64,000 nt of DNA from Bacteroidota bacterium (GTDB taxonomy: Bacteria > Bacteroidota > Bacteroidia > Bacteroidales > Dysgonomonadaceae), in contig JAFADY010000010.1 in NCBI GenBank assembly GCA_023424395.1, forward strand, positions 145,997 through 209,996, written 5' to 3'. The position numbers and the translations under genes are program-made. The notes beneath the pieces are model-generated. The model was given only the letters and a program-made list of their open reading frames with translations. It searched no databases and had not been told where the DNA came from. Below are positions 19,557 to 28,129 of the stretch, piece after piece. Each line of letters opens with the position of its first letter. Position 1 is the stretch's first letter.

Positions 19557-20249
19557 ATGAAAACAAAAAAAATGAAACCGCAAACCATTATGTATCTGTT
19601 CGTTGCTTTGTTGTTTTTTACTTACGCATGCAACGGAACCAAGCAGGAAAAAGAAGCAAAAGTCGCCGAGCCGGCAACGGAAGTGCCGAACCCAACTACG
19701 GGTTCTTATAAAATTGAATACAACACGCTAACGCAGGTTGAGGGAATGGAAATGAAAGGACGGGTTTTGCAGTGGATTGATCTGAAAAACAAACGGTTCC
19801 GTATGGAAATGGAGAACGAAATGAGCCGGACAAGCCATAAGCAGGTAATGAAATCGCTACTTATAGGAAACGACGAATGGACGTGGGTTATTGATTTAGC
19901 CACCAATACGGGCCTGAAATTCAGTAGTGCGTCGTATGACGATAATCCGCTGCAAAAGATAAAAAATGCAGATGAAACCGATTTCGAAGAGGCCATCAAA
20001 AACGAGAATGGGAAGATAGTGGGAACAGAAACCGTTTTAGGGAAAAAATGCACGGTTGTGAGTTTACCATTAAGTCACGGCGAAAATCTTTCAACCATGA
20101 AAGCATGGTATTATCACGGTATCCCGTTGAAAATAGTCGCACCGTTTTATACGATGGAAGCTACATCATTTGAGGAGAATGTGGAAATATCCGAAGAAAA
20201 TTTAAAAGTTCCCGATAACATTACCTGTATGGAAATGCCGGATATGTAA
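19557..20249 (+). CDS. LolA/DUF4412-like lipoprotein
   Basis: A 230-residue lipoprotein. The start at 19557 (MKTKKMKPQ) was preferred over the in-frame ATG at 19524 because it gives a standard n-region before the hydrophobic stretch IMYLFVALLFFTYAC, with the lipidated Cys in YACNGTK. The mature part runs YKIEYNTLTQVEGMEMKG, FRMEMENEMSR, EWTWVIDLATNTGLKF, GTETVLGKKCTVVSL, MKAWYYHGIPLKI. This is the curved-sheet pattern of DUF4412 and LolA-like proteins, which bind acyl chains or stress-related ligands. It lies 138 bp after the Fn3 gene and 2 bp before the frame of the next gene. The family match is approximate. Confidence 0.65.
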   Translation: MKTKKMKPQTIMYLFVALLFFTYACNGTKQEKEAKVAEPATEVPNPTTGSYKIEYNTLTQVEGMEMKGRVLQWIDLKNKRFRMEMENEMSRTSHKQVMKSLLIGNDEWTWVIDLATNTGLKFSSASYDDNPLQKIKNADETDFEEAIKNENGKIVGTETVLGKKCTVVSLPLSHGENLSTMKAWYYHGIPLKIVAPFYTMEATSFEENVEISEENLKVPDNITCMEMPDM

Positions 20250-20275
20250 AAATGTTTAATTCAAAAAATGTAACA

Positions 20276-22831
20276 ATGAAACAAAGAATTATTATTTCAG
20301 TGCTATTCCTGTTTTTTGCCGGATTTTTTGCAAACAGCCAGCAAATTATCTCTCCCATTACACAATCGGATGGAGTTATTACCGTCAAAGAATTGCAGCA
20401 AGCCAAAATGGCTAAAAAAACGGTTAATCCGGTGGCGCTGCAAGCCATACAACAGGGAGAAAAGAAAGGCGAGTTCCAAAACGTGAATTACACCTTGGCT
20501 CCCAACGTAAAACGGCTTACAACGGACGAAAAAAATCAACTAATCATTCAAAAAGACGGCATTCTCAACATCAATAAACCGGCGGGAAGTTTTGTGCCGT
20601 CGCCTGATGTCATTTATTTCGACGATGAAAGCGATTTGGTTTTTCAATCCGTTCAGGCCGATGAAGATAAGATGATTATGGTGCGCCCGAAGCTGCATGA
20701 AATCTTTGAAAACATCGAAATTCCGCTTCAAGAAGTGAAGGTGACCTTGGCAAACACATCCGAAACCGCTCCCGGAATGCAGACAACTTCCACCGGAAAC
20801 GGCGATAATTATGCCGTGCATCTGCAATTCGACAGCATCACTTACACATTGGACAGCACTAAAACATCCAAATTTACCGTAACGCTCATCGGAGAAGTTT
20901 CGCTCACTAATCCGCGTGTAGAAGGTCGTTACTCCAAAAACGGCGGTTACAGCCTGATTTTCAAAACCGAAGAACATGTGAACTTGCGAGCCCGGACGAA
21001 CGTGAAAGTTTCCAAAGAGAAAAAAGTGTTGCTTTGGGGTACGGAAATTCCCGTAAAAGATATCGGGAAATGCGAGTTGGGCGTGTTTGCTGTGGTGAGC
21101 GTGAGCGGCGATGTTACGCTTGTGGTGGATGTGCAACAAGGCATGGAAGTAGGATTGGGAGCCCGGGGCGGAACGTACTATTACATTCCCACCAGCATTC
21201 ACAACGCATCTTATTTCAACCAATTCTGCGAAGTGGATTACGAACTAAAAGCGAAAATGCAGGCATTTGCCGGTGTGCAGTGCAGCGCCAAACTCAAATT
21301 CAAATCGTACGATGTACTGGATGTGTACGTGAAAGGCGGGATGGAGGGAACCGTTGAATCGGATATGAAAACGCTTTCGGCTGATGTTGGCGTACGTTTC
21401 AAAGCAGGCGGAAAAATTGTTTCCAAGAAATTCACACTCGTGGATGAATATTTCTCGCTGTGGAAGTTGCAACAACCCGATATGGCAGGTTACAAAATGG
21501 ATGTGCATGAAGTGTGCGCCTTGGGCGATTACGTGGTGGGCGAAATTCAAAAAACCGAAGACGGAAACAATTACGTTCCTTACAACGGCGCCCTGAAAGT
21601 GGTGGTTCAGCATCCCAACGGTTCGCAAAACAAGTTTGACGGTCAGTGCAATGCCGACGGCTTATTCCTTGTGAAAAACGTTCCGCTGCGCAAAGGTGAT
21701 AAAGTAGCCATTGAGTTGGCCGGAGTAAACAACATTAGCCCGTTTATGGAATCCACCATTCCGTTCAAGGAAATCAGCATTACTGCAGTGGATTATTTTA
21801 CCAAAACAGTATATGGTGCTGTGAACGCTTCCAAAAGCAAATGGTATAAAATGGCTGCTCAATCACAATCAACAGAAAATCAGCCCGCTGCCAATTCCGC
21901 GATAGCAGCTGCTCTTGCAAAGGGAAAAGCTGCCCGCATGACCAACATAGTCAATTTGTCGCAAAGCGAAACCCTGAAACGCATCAACGAGTTCAAAAAT
22001 AATCTGTTGGTGTATAACGGAGAAATTAAATTTATCACAAAACAACAGCCTGTAACTCTTACCAAATCCGACAACAATATACGGAGCGTCTCATGTGCAG
22101 AAACTTTGGAAAAACAACGGGAAAATAAAGGATTTGTAAACAATCCGATGGGGATTTTCGAAATAAAAAATCTCGATTTAAGCCCGAATCAGGAAGTGAA
22201 AGCACGCATTGAATTGGAAGGTTTTGTAATTGAATCGGATTGGGTGGAAACCGACGGTTTGTTGGTATCCGAAATCATAACCGACGGCTTGCAGGTAACA
22301 AGAAATTTAGGAACGGAAAACCTCGCAGCCGATAACAGCTTTGTTATTGTGTCGGTTGTTCGTGGCGATAACGCGCCATCCGGTACCGTTCGGAAGCTGC
22401 AAGGCGTGGATATGCCGCATGCCACCATCAACAACAAGCAAATTGTCCCCGAATTTCCTGACGCCAAAAACGCCATTGTATTTTTCGATAAAACCGTGCA
22501 GCTCGAACCTGTAGCCGGTCAGGAAGGCCTTTCTGTTGCGCAGACCGGCGCGTGGACATCCGTCATCAGTTCCACGCCCGATGCTTTTGTTCTTCCGGCA
22601 AAGAACGGACGTCATCCGTTTGAAAAAGTGTCGTATGATTATAAAAACAACGATTTGGGATTTGAATATTTCATAGACGAATGTCATTCCTGCCGGTCGC
22701 CGCAAAATGTGATTGACCGCATTGGAAAATTGCAGGATATGCGCCTGGAAGGCAAGTTGCAAAACGTTGCCAAGAAAATGATAAAACAAACGCCCAAAGT
22801 AAACCAGGGATTTGGCGGCGGAATTCGATAA
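20276..22831 (+). CDS. Large secreted protein of unknown function (851 aa)
   Basis: The start at 20276 gives a clean signal peptide (RIIISVLFLFFAGFFANSQ); an upstream ATG at 20252 would add eight residues. The mature protein begins with a Lys/Gln-rich stretch and continues as a beta-rich domain of about 350 residues with several strands typical of a barrel or sandwich (VHLQFDSITYTLDSTKTSKF, GRYSKNGGYSLIFK). A carboxypeptidase-regulatory-like piece follows near 450-510 (ALKVVVQHPNGSQNKFDG). An Ala/Ser-rich linker follows at about 535-570. The C-terminus carries ECHSCRSPQ (CxxC) and a basic Gly-rich tail, GFGGGIR. It is the last gene of the cluster and is followed by a strong terminator. No family is recognised. 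Confidence 0.72.
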   Translation: MKQRIIISVLFLFFAGFFANSQQIISPITQSDGVITVKELQQAKMAKKTVNPVALQAIQQGEKKGEFQNVNYTLAPNVKRLTTDEKNQLIIQKDGILNINKPAGSFVPSPDVIYFDDESDLVFQSVQADEDKMIMVRPKLHEIFENIEIPLQEVKVTLANTSETAPGMQTTSTGNGDNYAVHLQFDSITYTLDSTKTSKFTVTLIGEVSLTNPRVEGRYSKNGGYSLIFKTEEHVNLRARTNVKVSKEKKVLLWGTEIPVKDIGKCELGVFAVVSVSGDVTLVVDVQQGMEVGLGARGGTYYYIPTSIHNASYFNQFCEVDYELKAKMQAFAGVQCSAKLKFKSYDVLDVYVKGGMEGTVESDMKTLSADVGVRFKAGGKIVSKKFTLVDEYFSLWKLQQPDMAGYKMDVHEVCALGDYVVGEIQKTEDGNNYVPYNGALKVVVQHPNGSQNKFDGQCNADGLFLVKNVPLRKGDKVAIELAGVNNISPFMESTIPFKEISITAVDYFTKTVYGAVNASKSKWYKMAAQSQSTENQPAANSAIAAALAKGKAARMTNIVNLSQSETLKRINEFKNNLLVYNGEIKFITKQQPVTLTKSDNNIRSVSCAETLEKQRENKGFVNNPMGIFEIKNLDLSPNQEVKARIELEGFVIESDWVETDGLLVSEIITDGLQVTRNLGTENLAADNSFVIVSVVRGDNAPSGTVRKLQGVDMPHATINNKQIVPEFPDAKNAIVFFDKTVQLEPVAGQEGLSVAQTGAWTSVISSTPDAFVLPAKNGRHPFEKVSYDYKNNDLGFEYFIDECHSCRSPQNVIDRIGKLQDMRLEGKLQNVAKKMIKQTPKVNQGFGGGIR

Positions 22832-22855
22832 ATTTTTCTATGCTCTGAATCCATC

Positions 22856-22900
22856 AACCCCGTTCATTCTTTTGGAGCGAACGGGGTTGTTTTTTATTTT
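22856..22900 (+). terminator. Strong intrinsic terminator ending the surface cluster
   Basis: A perfect 10-bp stem (AACCCCGTTC with GAACGGGGTT) around a 13-nt loop is followed by GTTTTTTATTTT. It sits 25 bp after the stop of the 851-residue protein and separates the surface cluster from the moxR operon. Confidence 0.88.
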
Positions 22901-22988
22901 GCAGACAATTTATGGTTTTAACGCCTGTCAGTACGAATACCTTAAACATTTTTAACCACAAATGTTTACGAAACCGCTTTAACATTTC

Positions 22989-22996
22989 TATTTTTG
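22989..22996 (+). promoter_or_regulatory. -7 element of the moxR/bat operon
   Basis: TATTTTTG matches TAnnTTTG and lies 40 bp before the moxR start. The -33 region (ATGTTTAC about 20 bp upstream) is a weak match. Confidence 0.6.
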
Positions 22997-23036
22997 TACT
23001 TCGTAAAAAAAGACCTTCATTTAACAATAAGAAAAT

Positions 23037-24032
23037 ATGAGCCAAGCTGTTGATATTAAAGAATTAAACGAAAGAATTGAGCAGAAGAGCGCTTTCGTAC
23101 AAACCATTTTTACCGGAATGGATAAAGTAATTGTAGGGCAGAAACATTTGGTTGAGTCGCTGCTTATCGGATTGTTGTCCGACGGTCACATTCTACTGGA
23201 AGGTGTTCCGGGACTCGCCAAGACACTCGCTATTAAAACATTGGCTCAGTTGATCGATGCGAAATACAGCCGTGTGCAATTCACGCCCGATTTGTTGCCT
23301 GCCGACGTGATCGGTACCATGATCTACAGTCAGCGCAACGAGGAGTTCTTGGTAAAACACGGGCCGATTTTTGCTAACTTTATTCTCGCAGACGAAATAA
23401 ACCGCGCTCCGGCAAAAGTGCAAAGCGCTCTGCTCGAAGGGATGCAGGAGCGGCAAGTTACTATCGGCGAGCAAACATACAAACTGCCTACGCCGTTTTT
23501 GGTAATGGCAACTCAAAACCCGATAGAGCAAGAAGGTACGTATCCGCTACCAGAAGCTCAGGTTGACCGTTTCATGCTGAAAGTGATCATCGGATATCCC
23601 ACCAAAGAAGAAGAGAAGAGAATTATTCGTCAGAATATTTTCGATCCTGTTACCATTGACCGCCCCGTGGTTTCGACACAAGAAATTTTAGATGCGCGAA
23701 AAGTAGTTCAAGATGTGTACATCGATGAAAAAATTGAGAAATACATCGTGGATATAGTTTTCGCCACCCGTTTCCCCAATCAGTACGGTTTATCGGGAAT
23801 GAAAGAAATGATTGGGTTCGGTGCTTCGCCCCGCGCATCCATTAATTTAGCGTTAGCCGCGCGCACATTTGCTTTCATTAAAAGAAGAGGCTACGTAATT
23901 CCCGAAGATATTCGTGCCGTATGCCACGATGTAATGCGGCACAGAATCGGTTTAACATATGAAGCGGAGGCCAACAATATAACTTCAGAAGAGATCATTA
24001 GTGAAATTCTCAACAAAGTTGAAGTGCCGTAA
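23037..24032 (+). CDS. moxR: MoxR-family AAA+ ATPase
   Basis: A 331-residue cytoplasmic AAA+ ATPase. Walker A is EGVPGLAKTLAIK (about residue 58). Walker B is ILADEINRAPAKVQSALLEGM. Sensor and arginine regions are visible in MATQNPIEQEGTYPLPEAQVDRF and in FGASPRASINLALAARTFAF. MoxR proteins work as chaperone-like motors together with VWA-domain partners, and here the partners (DUF58, BatA, BatB) follow directly on the same strand. Length is normal for the family. It is the first gene of the operon and is preceded by a -7 box. In Bacteroides the equivalent operon is tied to aerotolerance and envelope stress. Confidence 0.96.
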   Translation: MSQAVDIKELNERIEQKSAFVQTIFTGMDKVIVGQKHLVESLLIGLLSDGHILLEGVPGLAKTLAIKTLAQLIDAKYSRVQFTPDLLPADVIGTMIYSQRNEEFLVKHGPIFANFILADEINRAPAKVQSALLEGMQERQVTIGEQTYKLPTPFLVMATQNPIEQEGTYPLPEAQVDRFMLKVIIGYPTKEEEKRIIRQNIFDPVTIDRPVVSTQEILDARKVVQDVYIDEKIEKYIVDIVFATRFPNQYGLSGMKEMIGFGASPRASINLALAARTFAFIKRRGYVIPEDIRAVCHDVMRHRIGLTYEAEANNITSEEIISEILNKVEVP

Positions 24033-24040
24033 TTTGCTTT

Positions 24041-24092
24041 TAGCCATTGGCTATTAGCAACTAGCTAATGGCCAACAGCCAATAGCCAACAG
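24041..24092. repeat. Short degenerate inverted/direct repeat between moxR and DUF58 gene
   Basis: TTGGCTATTAGC (24047-24058) is followed by near-inverted copies GCTAATGGCCAA (24064-24075) and GCCAATAGCCAA (24078-24089). The unit GCCAATRGC recurs in both orientations. The stretch fills almost the whole 67-bp spacer and codes for nothing. It may fold in the mRNA within the operon. Confidence 0.6.
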
Positions 24093-24099
24093 TCATTTT

Positions 24100-24969
24100 A
24101 TGGAAACAGCCGAACTACTAAAAAAAGTACGACAAATTGAGATAAAAGCGCGTGGATTATCGCGGAATATTTTCGCGGGGCAATACCATTCCGCTTTTAA
24201 AGGTCGGGGTATGGCTTTTTCCGAAGTGCGTGAATACCAATACGGAGACGATATCCGTGATATTGATTGGAACGTAACCGCCCGATATAACAAGCCTTTC
24301 ATAAAAGTTTTTGAAGAAGAGCGCGAACTTACGGTTATGCTGCTCATCGATGCTTCCGAAAGTTTGGGTTTTGGCTCCTCTAAACAAATCAAACGCGATG
24401 TAGTGGCTGAAATAGCGGCTACGCTGGCCTTTTCGGCCATTCAAAACAATGACAAGATCGGCGTCATTTTCTTTTCCGACAAAATAGAGAAATTTATTCC
24501 TCCTAAGAAAGGAAGAAAGCATATTCTCTTCATTATTCGTGAAATTCTCGGTTTCGAACCCGAGAATTCCGGAACGGAAATAAATCTGGCATTGCGATAT
24601 TTGAATAATGCCATTAAAAAGCGGTGCACGGCTTTCCTTATTTCCGATTTTATCGACGACAAAGATTACAAACAATCGCTTCGCATCGCGAACCGCAAGC
24701 ATGATATAGTTGCCATTCAGGTTTACGACAAATTGAGCACTTATTTGTTGCCTGTGGGCTTGATGAAAATAAAAGACCCCGAAACCGGAAACGAAATGTG
24801 GATAGATACGTCATCCAAAAGCGTCCGTCAAAATTACGCCAATTGGTGGCGGGAGCGCCAAGTTGAAATGGACACCGCTTTCAGGCAAAGCAGTGTAGAT
24901 AACATATCGGTTTCCACCGAAGACGATTATGTAAGAGCGCTGCTGCAACTTTTCCAAAAAAGGAAATAA
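24100..24969 (+). CDS. DUF58 protein partner of MoxR
   Basis: A 289-residue soluble DUF58 protein. Signature: FSEVREYQYGDDIRDIDWN, then TARYNKPFIKVFEEERE, leading into a VWA-like fold with LLIDASESLGFG (a partly conserved MIDAS, DxSxS) and FLISDFIDDKDY. DUF58 proteins are standard MoxR partners and are thought to help insert or mature metal or envelope enzymes. Full length for the family, with a normal ATG start. It lies between moxR and the membrane-anchored Bat proteins. Assignment is clear; biochemical role is not established. Confidence 0.93.
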   Translation: METAELLKKVRQIEIKARGLSRNIFAGQYHSAFKGRGMAFSEVREYQYGDDIRDIDWNVTARYNKPFIKVFEEERELTVMLLIDASESLGFGSSKQIKRDVVAEIAATLAFSAIQNNDKIGVIFFSDKIEKFIPPKKGRKHILFIIREILGFEPENSGTEINLALRYLNNAIKKRCTAFLISDFIDDKDYKQSLRIANRKHDIVAIQVYDKLSTYLLPVGLMKIKDPETGNEMWIDTSSKSVRQNYANWWRERQVEMDTAFRQSSVDNISVSTEDDYVRALLQLFQKRK

Positions 24970-24990
24970 AGAAGAATCAGAATTAAAAGA

Positions 24991-26019
24991 TTGGAAAATA
25001 AAATATTACATATATTGTTGCCGCTTTGTTTGCTGCTGACTATTTCTCAAGGGATATTTTCGCAGCGTGCATCGGTGCAGGCTACCGTGCAACCGACGGA
25101 AATAATGATAGGCGAACAGGCGCTTATCAACCTGAAAGTAATTGCTCCAAAAGATCAACGGATACAAATTCCTATTTACGAATCGCACATTGTTCCCGGA
25201 TTAGAGGTGCTTACCATGCTTCCTCCCGATACAGTTATCGAAAATAATGTGGCTACGATGAATTTTAAGTACGTGGTTACTTCTTTCGATTCCACGTTGT
25301 ACCACGTTCCGTTCATGCCTATTTCCGATGGAACGGACACCATCAAATCCAATTCTTTCGGACTAAAAGTTACCTCTCCAATTTTAAAAGATTCTACGGT
25401 GGCTTATTTGGAGAAATTAAATTCGGGACAAACAGACACCATCGATTTTGAACAACTTCAACTGCACGATATAAAAACCGTTTTAAAACCTCCGTTCGTT
25501 TGGACCGATTATTTATGGGTGTTGTGGATTTTGTTGGGGGTTCTACTGCTAATTGCTCTTATGGGATTGATAATTTTCCTGATACTCCGCAAGAAGAAAA
25601 AAGGATATTTCTTTACGCCGCCGCAAGTGGTTCCGCCTCATGTGCGCGCAATCAAGGAATTGGATGCATTGAAATCGGATAAGATATGGCAGCAAGGGCG
25701 TGAGAAAGAATATTATACGCGCATTACCGATATTTTGCGCCGGTATATGCACGAGAGATACAAGATAAACGCGATGGAGATGACATCAGGTGAAATTTTA
25801 AACGAAATCCAGTCGCGATTTGAAGAAGATTCGGTTTACAACAACCTGAAACAGATCTTATCGACATCGGATATGGTGAAATTTGCCAAATACAATCCGT
25901 ATCCCGACGAGAACGATCTGAGTTTGGTAAACGCATACTTCTTCGTTAATCAAACAAAAGAACCCGATCCTATTCCCGGCAAAGAGGAAAAGGAAGAAGC
26001 GACGGAAATTAATCAATAG
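24991..26019 (+). CDS. Bat-operon membrane protein with periplasmic N-domain
   Basis: A 342-residue protein with a signal peptide (ILLPLCLLLTISQGIFSQ), a periplasmic beta-rich domain of about 140 residues (VQPTEIMIGEQALINLKV), one membrane helix near 172-195 (LWVLWILLGVLLLIALMG) and a cytoplasmic tail with a helical segment (EYYTRITDILRRYMHERYKI). That tail is also found in BatD-type proteins. The best start is TTG at 24991; there is no ATG between the upstream in-frame stop and the signal peptide. It acts in the inner membrane and probably belongs to the MoxR/Bat complex. It is a usual but unnamed member of Bacteroidales bat operons. Confidence 0.82.
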   Translation: MENKILHILLPLCLLLTISQGIFSQRASVQATVQPTEIMIGEQALINLKVIAPKDQRIQIPIYESHIVPGLEVLTMLPPDTVIENNVATMNFKYVVTSFDSTLYHVPFMPISDGTDTIKSNSFGLKVTSPILKDSTVAYLEKLNSGQTDTIDFEQLQLHDIKTVLKPPFVWTDYLWVLWILLGVLLLIALMGLIIFLILRKKKKGYFFTPPQVVPPHVRAIKELDALKSDKIWQQGREKEYYTRITDILRRYMHERYKINAMEMTSGEILNEIQSRFEEDSVYNNLKQILSTSDMVKFAKYNPYPDENDLSLVNAYFFVNQTKEPDPIPGKEEKEEATEINQ

Positions 26020-26040
26020 ATAAAACGATTGTCTAAAAAT

Positions 26041-27024
26041 ATGCAATTCGATAACCCTACATATTTGTATTTATTGCTTATTTTGGTGCCGCTCATCATT
26101 TGGTACGTGGTGCGTTTATCGAAAACACAGGCATCGTTTACATTGGCTTCCGGACAAGCTTTTCGCGGCAAGCGAAAGAGCTTCAGGGTTTATATGCGGC
26201 ATTTGCCTTTTGTGTTGAGAATGGTTGCGATTGCGCTGGTTATTTTGGTGCTTGCACGACCGCAAGCCGTGAATAGTTGGGAAGAATCGGAAACTCAGGG
26301 TATCGATATTATTTTGGCGCTCGACATTTCGGGTTCCATGTTGTCGCAGGATTTGCAGCCAAACCGGTTGGAGGCAGCCAAAAAAGTGGCCGCAGAATTT
26401 ATCACCGACAGGCCGAACGACAATATCGGATTGGTAGTATTTGCAGGGGAGAGTTTCACGCAATGCCCCATGACGACCGATCACAAAGTGTTGTTGAATT
26501 TACTCAGCGACATCGATTTCGGCATAATCGAAGATGGCACAGCCATTGGGTTGGGGTTGGCAAATGCCGTAAATCGGTTGAAAGACAGCGAATCACAATC
26601 GCGTGTGGTTATTTTACTTACCGACGGAACAAATAATCGGGGACAAATTGCGCCGCTCACCGCTGCCGATCTGGCTCGCTCTTACGGAATACGGGCATAC
26701 ACAATTGGTGTCGGCACAAAAGGAATGGCCCCAACGCCGGTTCAGACGCCTTTTGGGATGCGTTTGCAAAATATGCCTGTGGATATTGACGAAGGCACGC
26801 TCACCGAAATCGCTACTTTAACCGGAGGGCAATATTTTCGTGCCGAAGACAACGAAGGATTACGAAACATCTATCAGGAAATAGATGAAATGGAAAAGTA
26901 TCTCATTAATGTACAAAATGTTACCCGCAAACAGGAGCTTTATTTGCCGTTGGCTTTGCTTGCAATGGCATTAATTTCGATCGAACTTATTTTGCGTAGA
27001 ACATGGCTAAGGAATATACCTTGA
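26041..27024 (+). CDS. batA: BatA, VWA-domain aerotolerance protein
   Basis: A 327-residue membrane-bound VWA protein. The ATG at 26041 (MQFDNPTYLYLLLI) was chosen over an in-frame TTG four codons earlier. Two N-terminal helices (about 6-26 and 55-73) precede a VWA domain whose MIDAS motif is LALDISGSMLSQD, with the Thr in EDGTAIGLG and the Asp in LLTDGTNNRG. A C-terminal helix (PLALLAMALISIELIL) ends the protein. In Bacteroides fragilis the bat operon supports aerotolerance. The protein is expected to work with BatB and the MoxR ATPase at the inner membrane. Confidence 0.93.
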   Translation: MQFDNPTYLYLLLILVPLIIWYVVRLSKTQASFTLASGQAFRGKRKSFRVYMRHLPFVLRMVAIALVILVLARPQAVNSWEESETQGIDIILALDISGSMLSQDLQPNRLEAAKKVAAEFITDRPNDNIGLVVFAGESFTQCPMTTDHKVLLNLLSDIDFGIIEDGTAIGLGLANAVNRLKDSESQSRVVILLTDGTNNRGQIAPLTAADLARSYGIRAYTIGVGTKGMAPTPVQTPFGMRLQNMPVDIDEGTLTEIATLTGGQYFRAEDNEGLRNIYQEIDEMEKYLINVQNVTRKQELYLPLALLAMALISIELILRRTWLRNIP

Positions 27025-27106
27025 TGAGTTATAAGTGAAGAGTATTGAGTGATGAGAAAATATGAAATTATAATAGGAATCTAGTCCTCACGGGGATGCA
27101 CGGGTT

Positions 27107-28129
27107 ATGTTTAGATTTGAGAATCCGGAATATCTGTTTTTGTTTATCGCACTGCCTTTTGTGGTAGCGTTATACATATATTTGAACATCAGGAAAAAGA
27201 ACGATGTGAAAAAACTCGGTGTGTTATCTACGCTAAAAAAGATGATGCCCGAACTCTCTTTAAAACGTTCCTACCTGAAATTTTGGCTTATTTTTGCTGC
27301 GCTTTGCGCAGGCATTATCATGCTTGCGCGTCCGCAATTCGGCACGAAAGTGGAGAATGTGGAGAAAGAGGGCATCGAATTGGTTATTGCCATAGACGTT
27401 TCCAATTCCATGCTTGCGCGAGATGTGTCGCCCGATAGGTTATCGAGGGCAAAGCAAATTCTTTCGAGGCTGATTGATGTGCGTAAAAACGACAAAGTGG
27501 CGCTCATTGTATTTGCCGGAGAAGCATACGTGCAGATGCCGCTCACGATGGATACACAATCGGCAAAGATATTCCTGAATTCCATTGATCCGAGCCTCGT
27601 TCCCGTTCAGGGTACCGCCATTGAGCAAGCCATCGGCTTAGGGTTAAGTTCCTTCTCAAGCGAAAAAGATGTTGACAAAGCCATTGTTTTAATTACCGAT
27701 GGCGAAGATCATGAAGGTAATGCTATGGAAGCTGCAAAAGCCGCTGCAGACCAAGGAGTCATGGTTAATGTAATCGGTATCGGTTCAACCGAAGGTTCAC
27801 CCGTTCCTGAAAATGCTTACAGCAACAACTTCAAAACCGATAACGACGGCAACGTGGTTATGTCGCGTTTGAACGAGGAAATGGCTAAGGAAATCGCGCA
27901 AAACGGAAAAGGCCTTTATGTGCAGGCGGATAACACCAATACGGCTATCCGCGCTTTGGAAACAGAATTAAATGAGTTGGAAACCAAAACATCTTCAACG
28001 CTTTCCTATTCGGAATACGATGAAAAGTTTCCTATTTTTGCATGGATTCTGTTATTGATCCTTATCATCGAGTTTTTAATTTACGATAAGAAAAACCCGT
28101 TGTTTAAAAATATCCGGTTATTCAAATGA
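27107..28129 (+). CDS. batB: BatB, VWA-domain aerotolerance protein
   Basis: A 340-residue paralogue of BatA with the same layout: N-terminal helices (LFIALPFVVALYIYL, FWLIFAALCAGIIML), a VWA domain with MIDAS IDVSNSMLARDVSPD, EGTAI-type Thr in VQGTAIEQAIG, Asp in LITDGEDHEGN, and a C-terminal helix (FAWILLLILIIEFLI). The 82-bp spacer before it is longer than others in the operon and holds AT-rich repeat-like sequence. Its stop overlaps the batC start by 4 bp (ATGA). The pairing with BatA is the standard Bacteroidota arrangement. Confidence 0.93.
   Translation: MFRFENPEYLFLFIALPFVVALYIYLNIRKKNDVKKLGVLSTLKKMMPELSLKRSYLKFWLIFAALCAGIIMLARPQFGTKVENVEKEGIELVIAIDVSNSMLARDVSPDRLSRAKQILSRLIDVRKNDKVALIVFAGEAYVQMPLTMDTQSAKIFLNSIDPSLVPVQGTAIEQAIGLGLSSFSSEKDVDKAIVLITDGEDHEGNAMEAAKAAADQGVMVNVIGIGSTEGSPVPENAYSNNFKTDNDGNVVMSRLNEEMAKEIAQNGKGLYVQADNTNTAIRALETELNELETKTSSTLSYSEYDEKFPIFAWILLLILIIEFLIYDKKNPLFKNIRLFK

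Noticed and set aside
20540..21223. 227-codon - strand frame
   Set aside because: It is antisense to the 851-residue secreted protein and has His/Phe-rich shadow composition without a family pattern.
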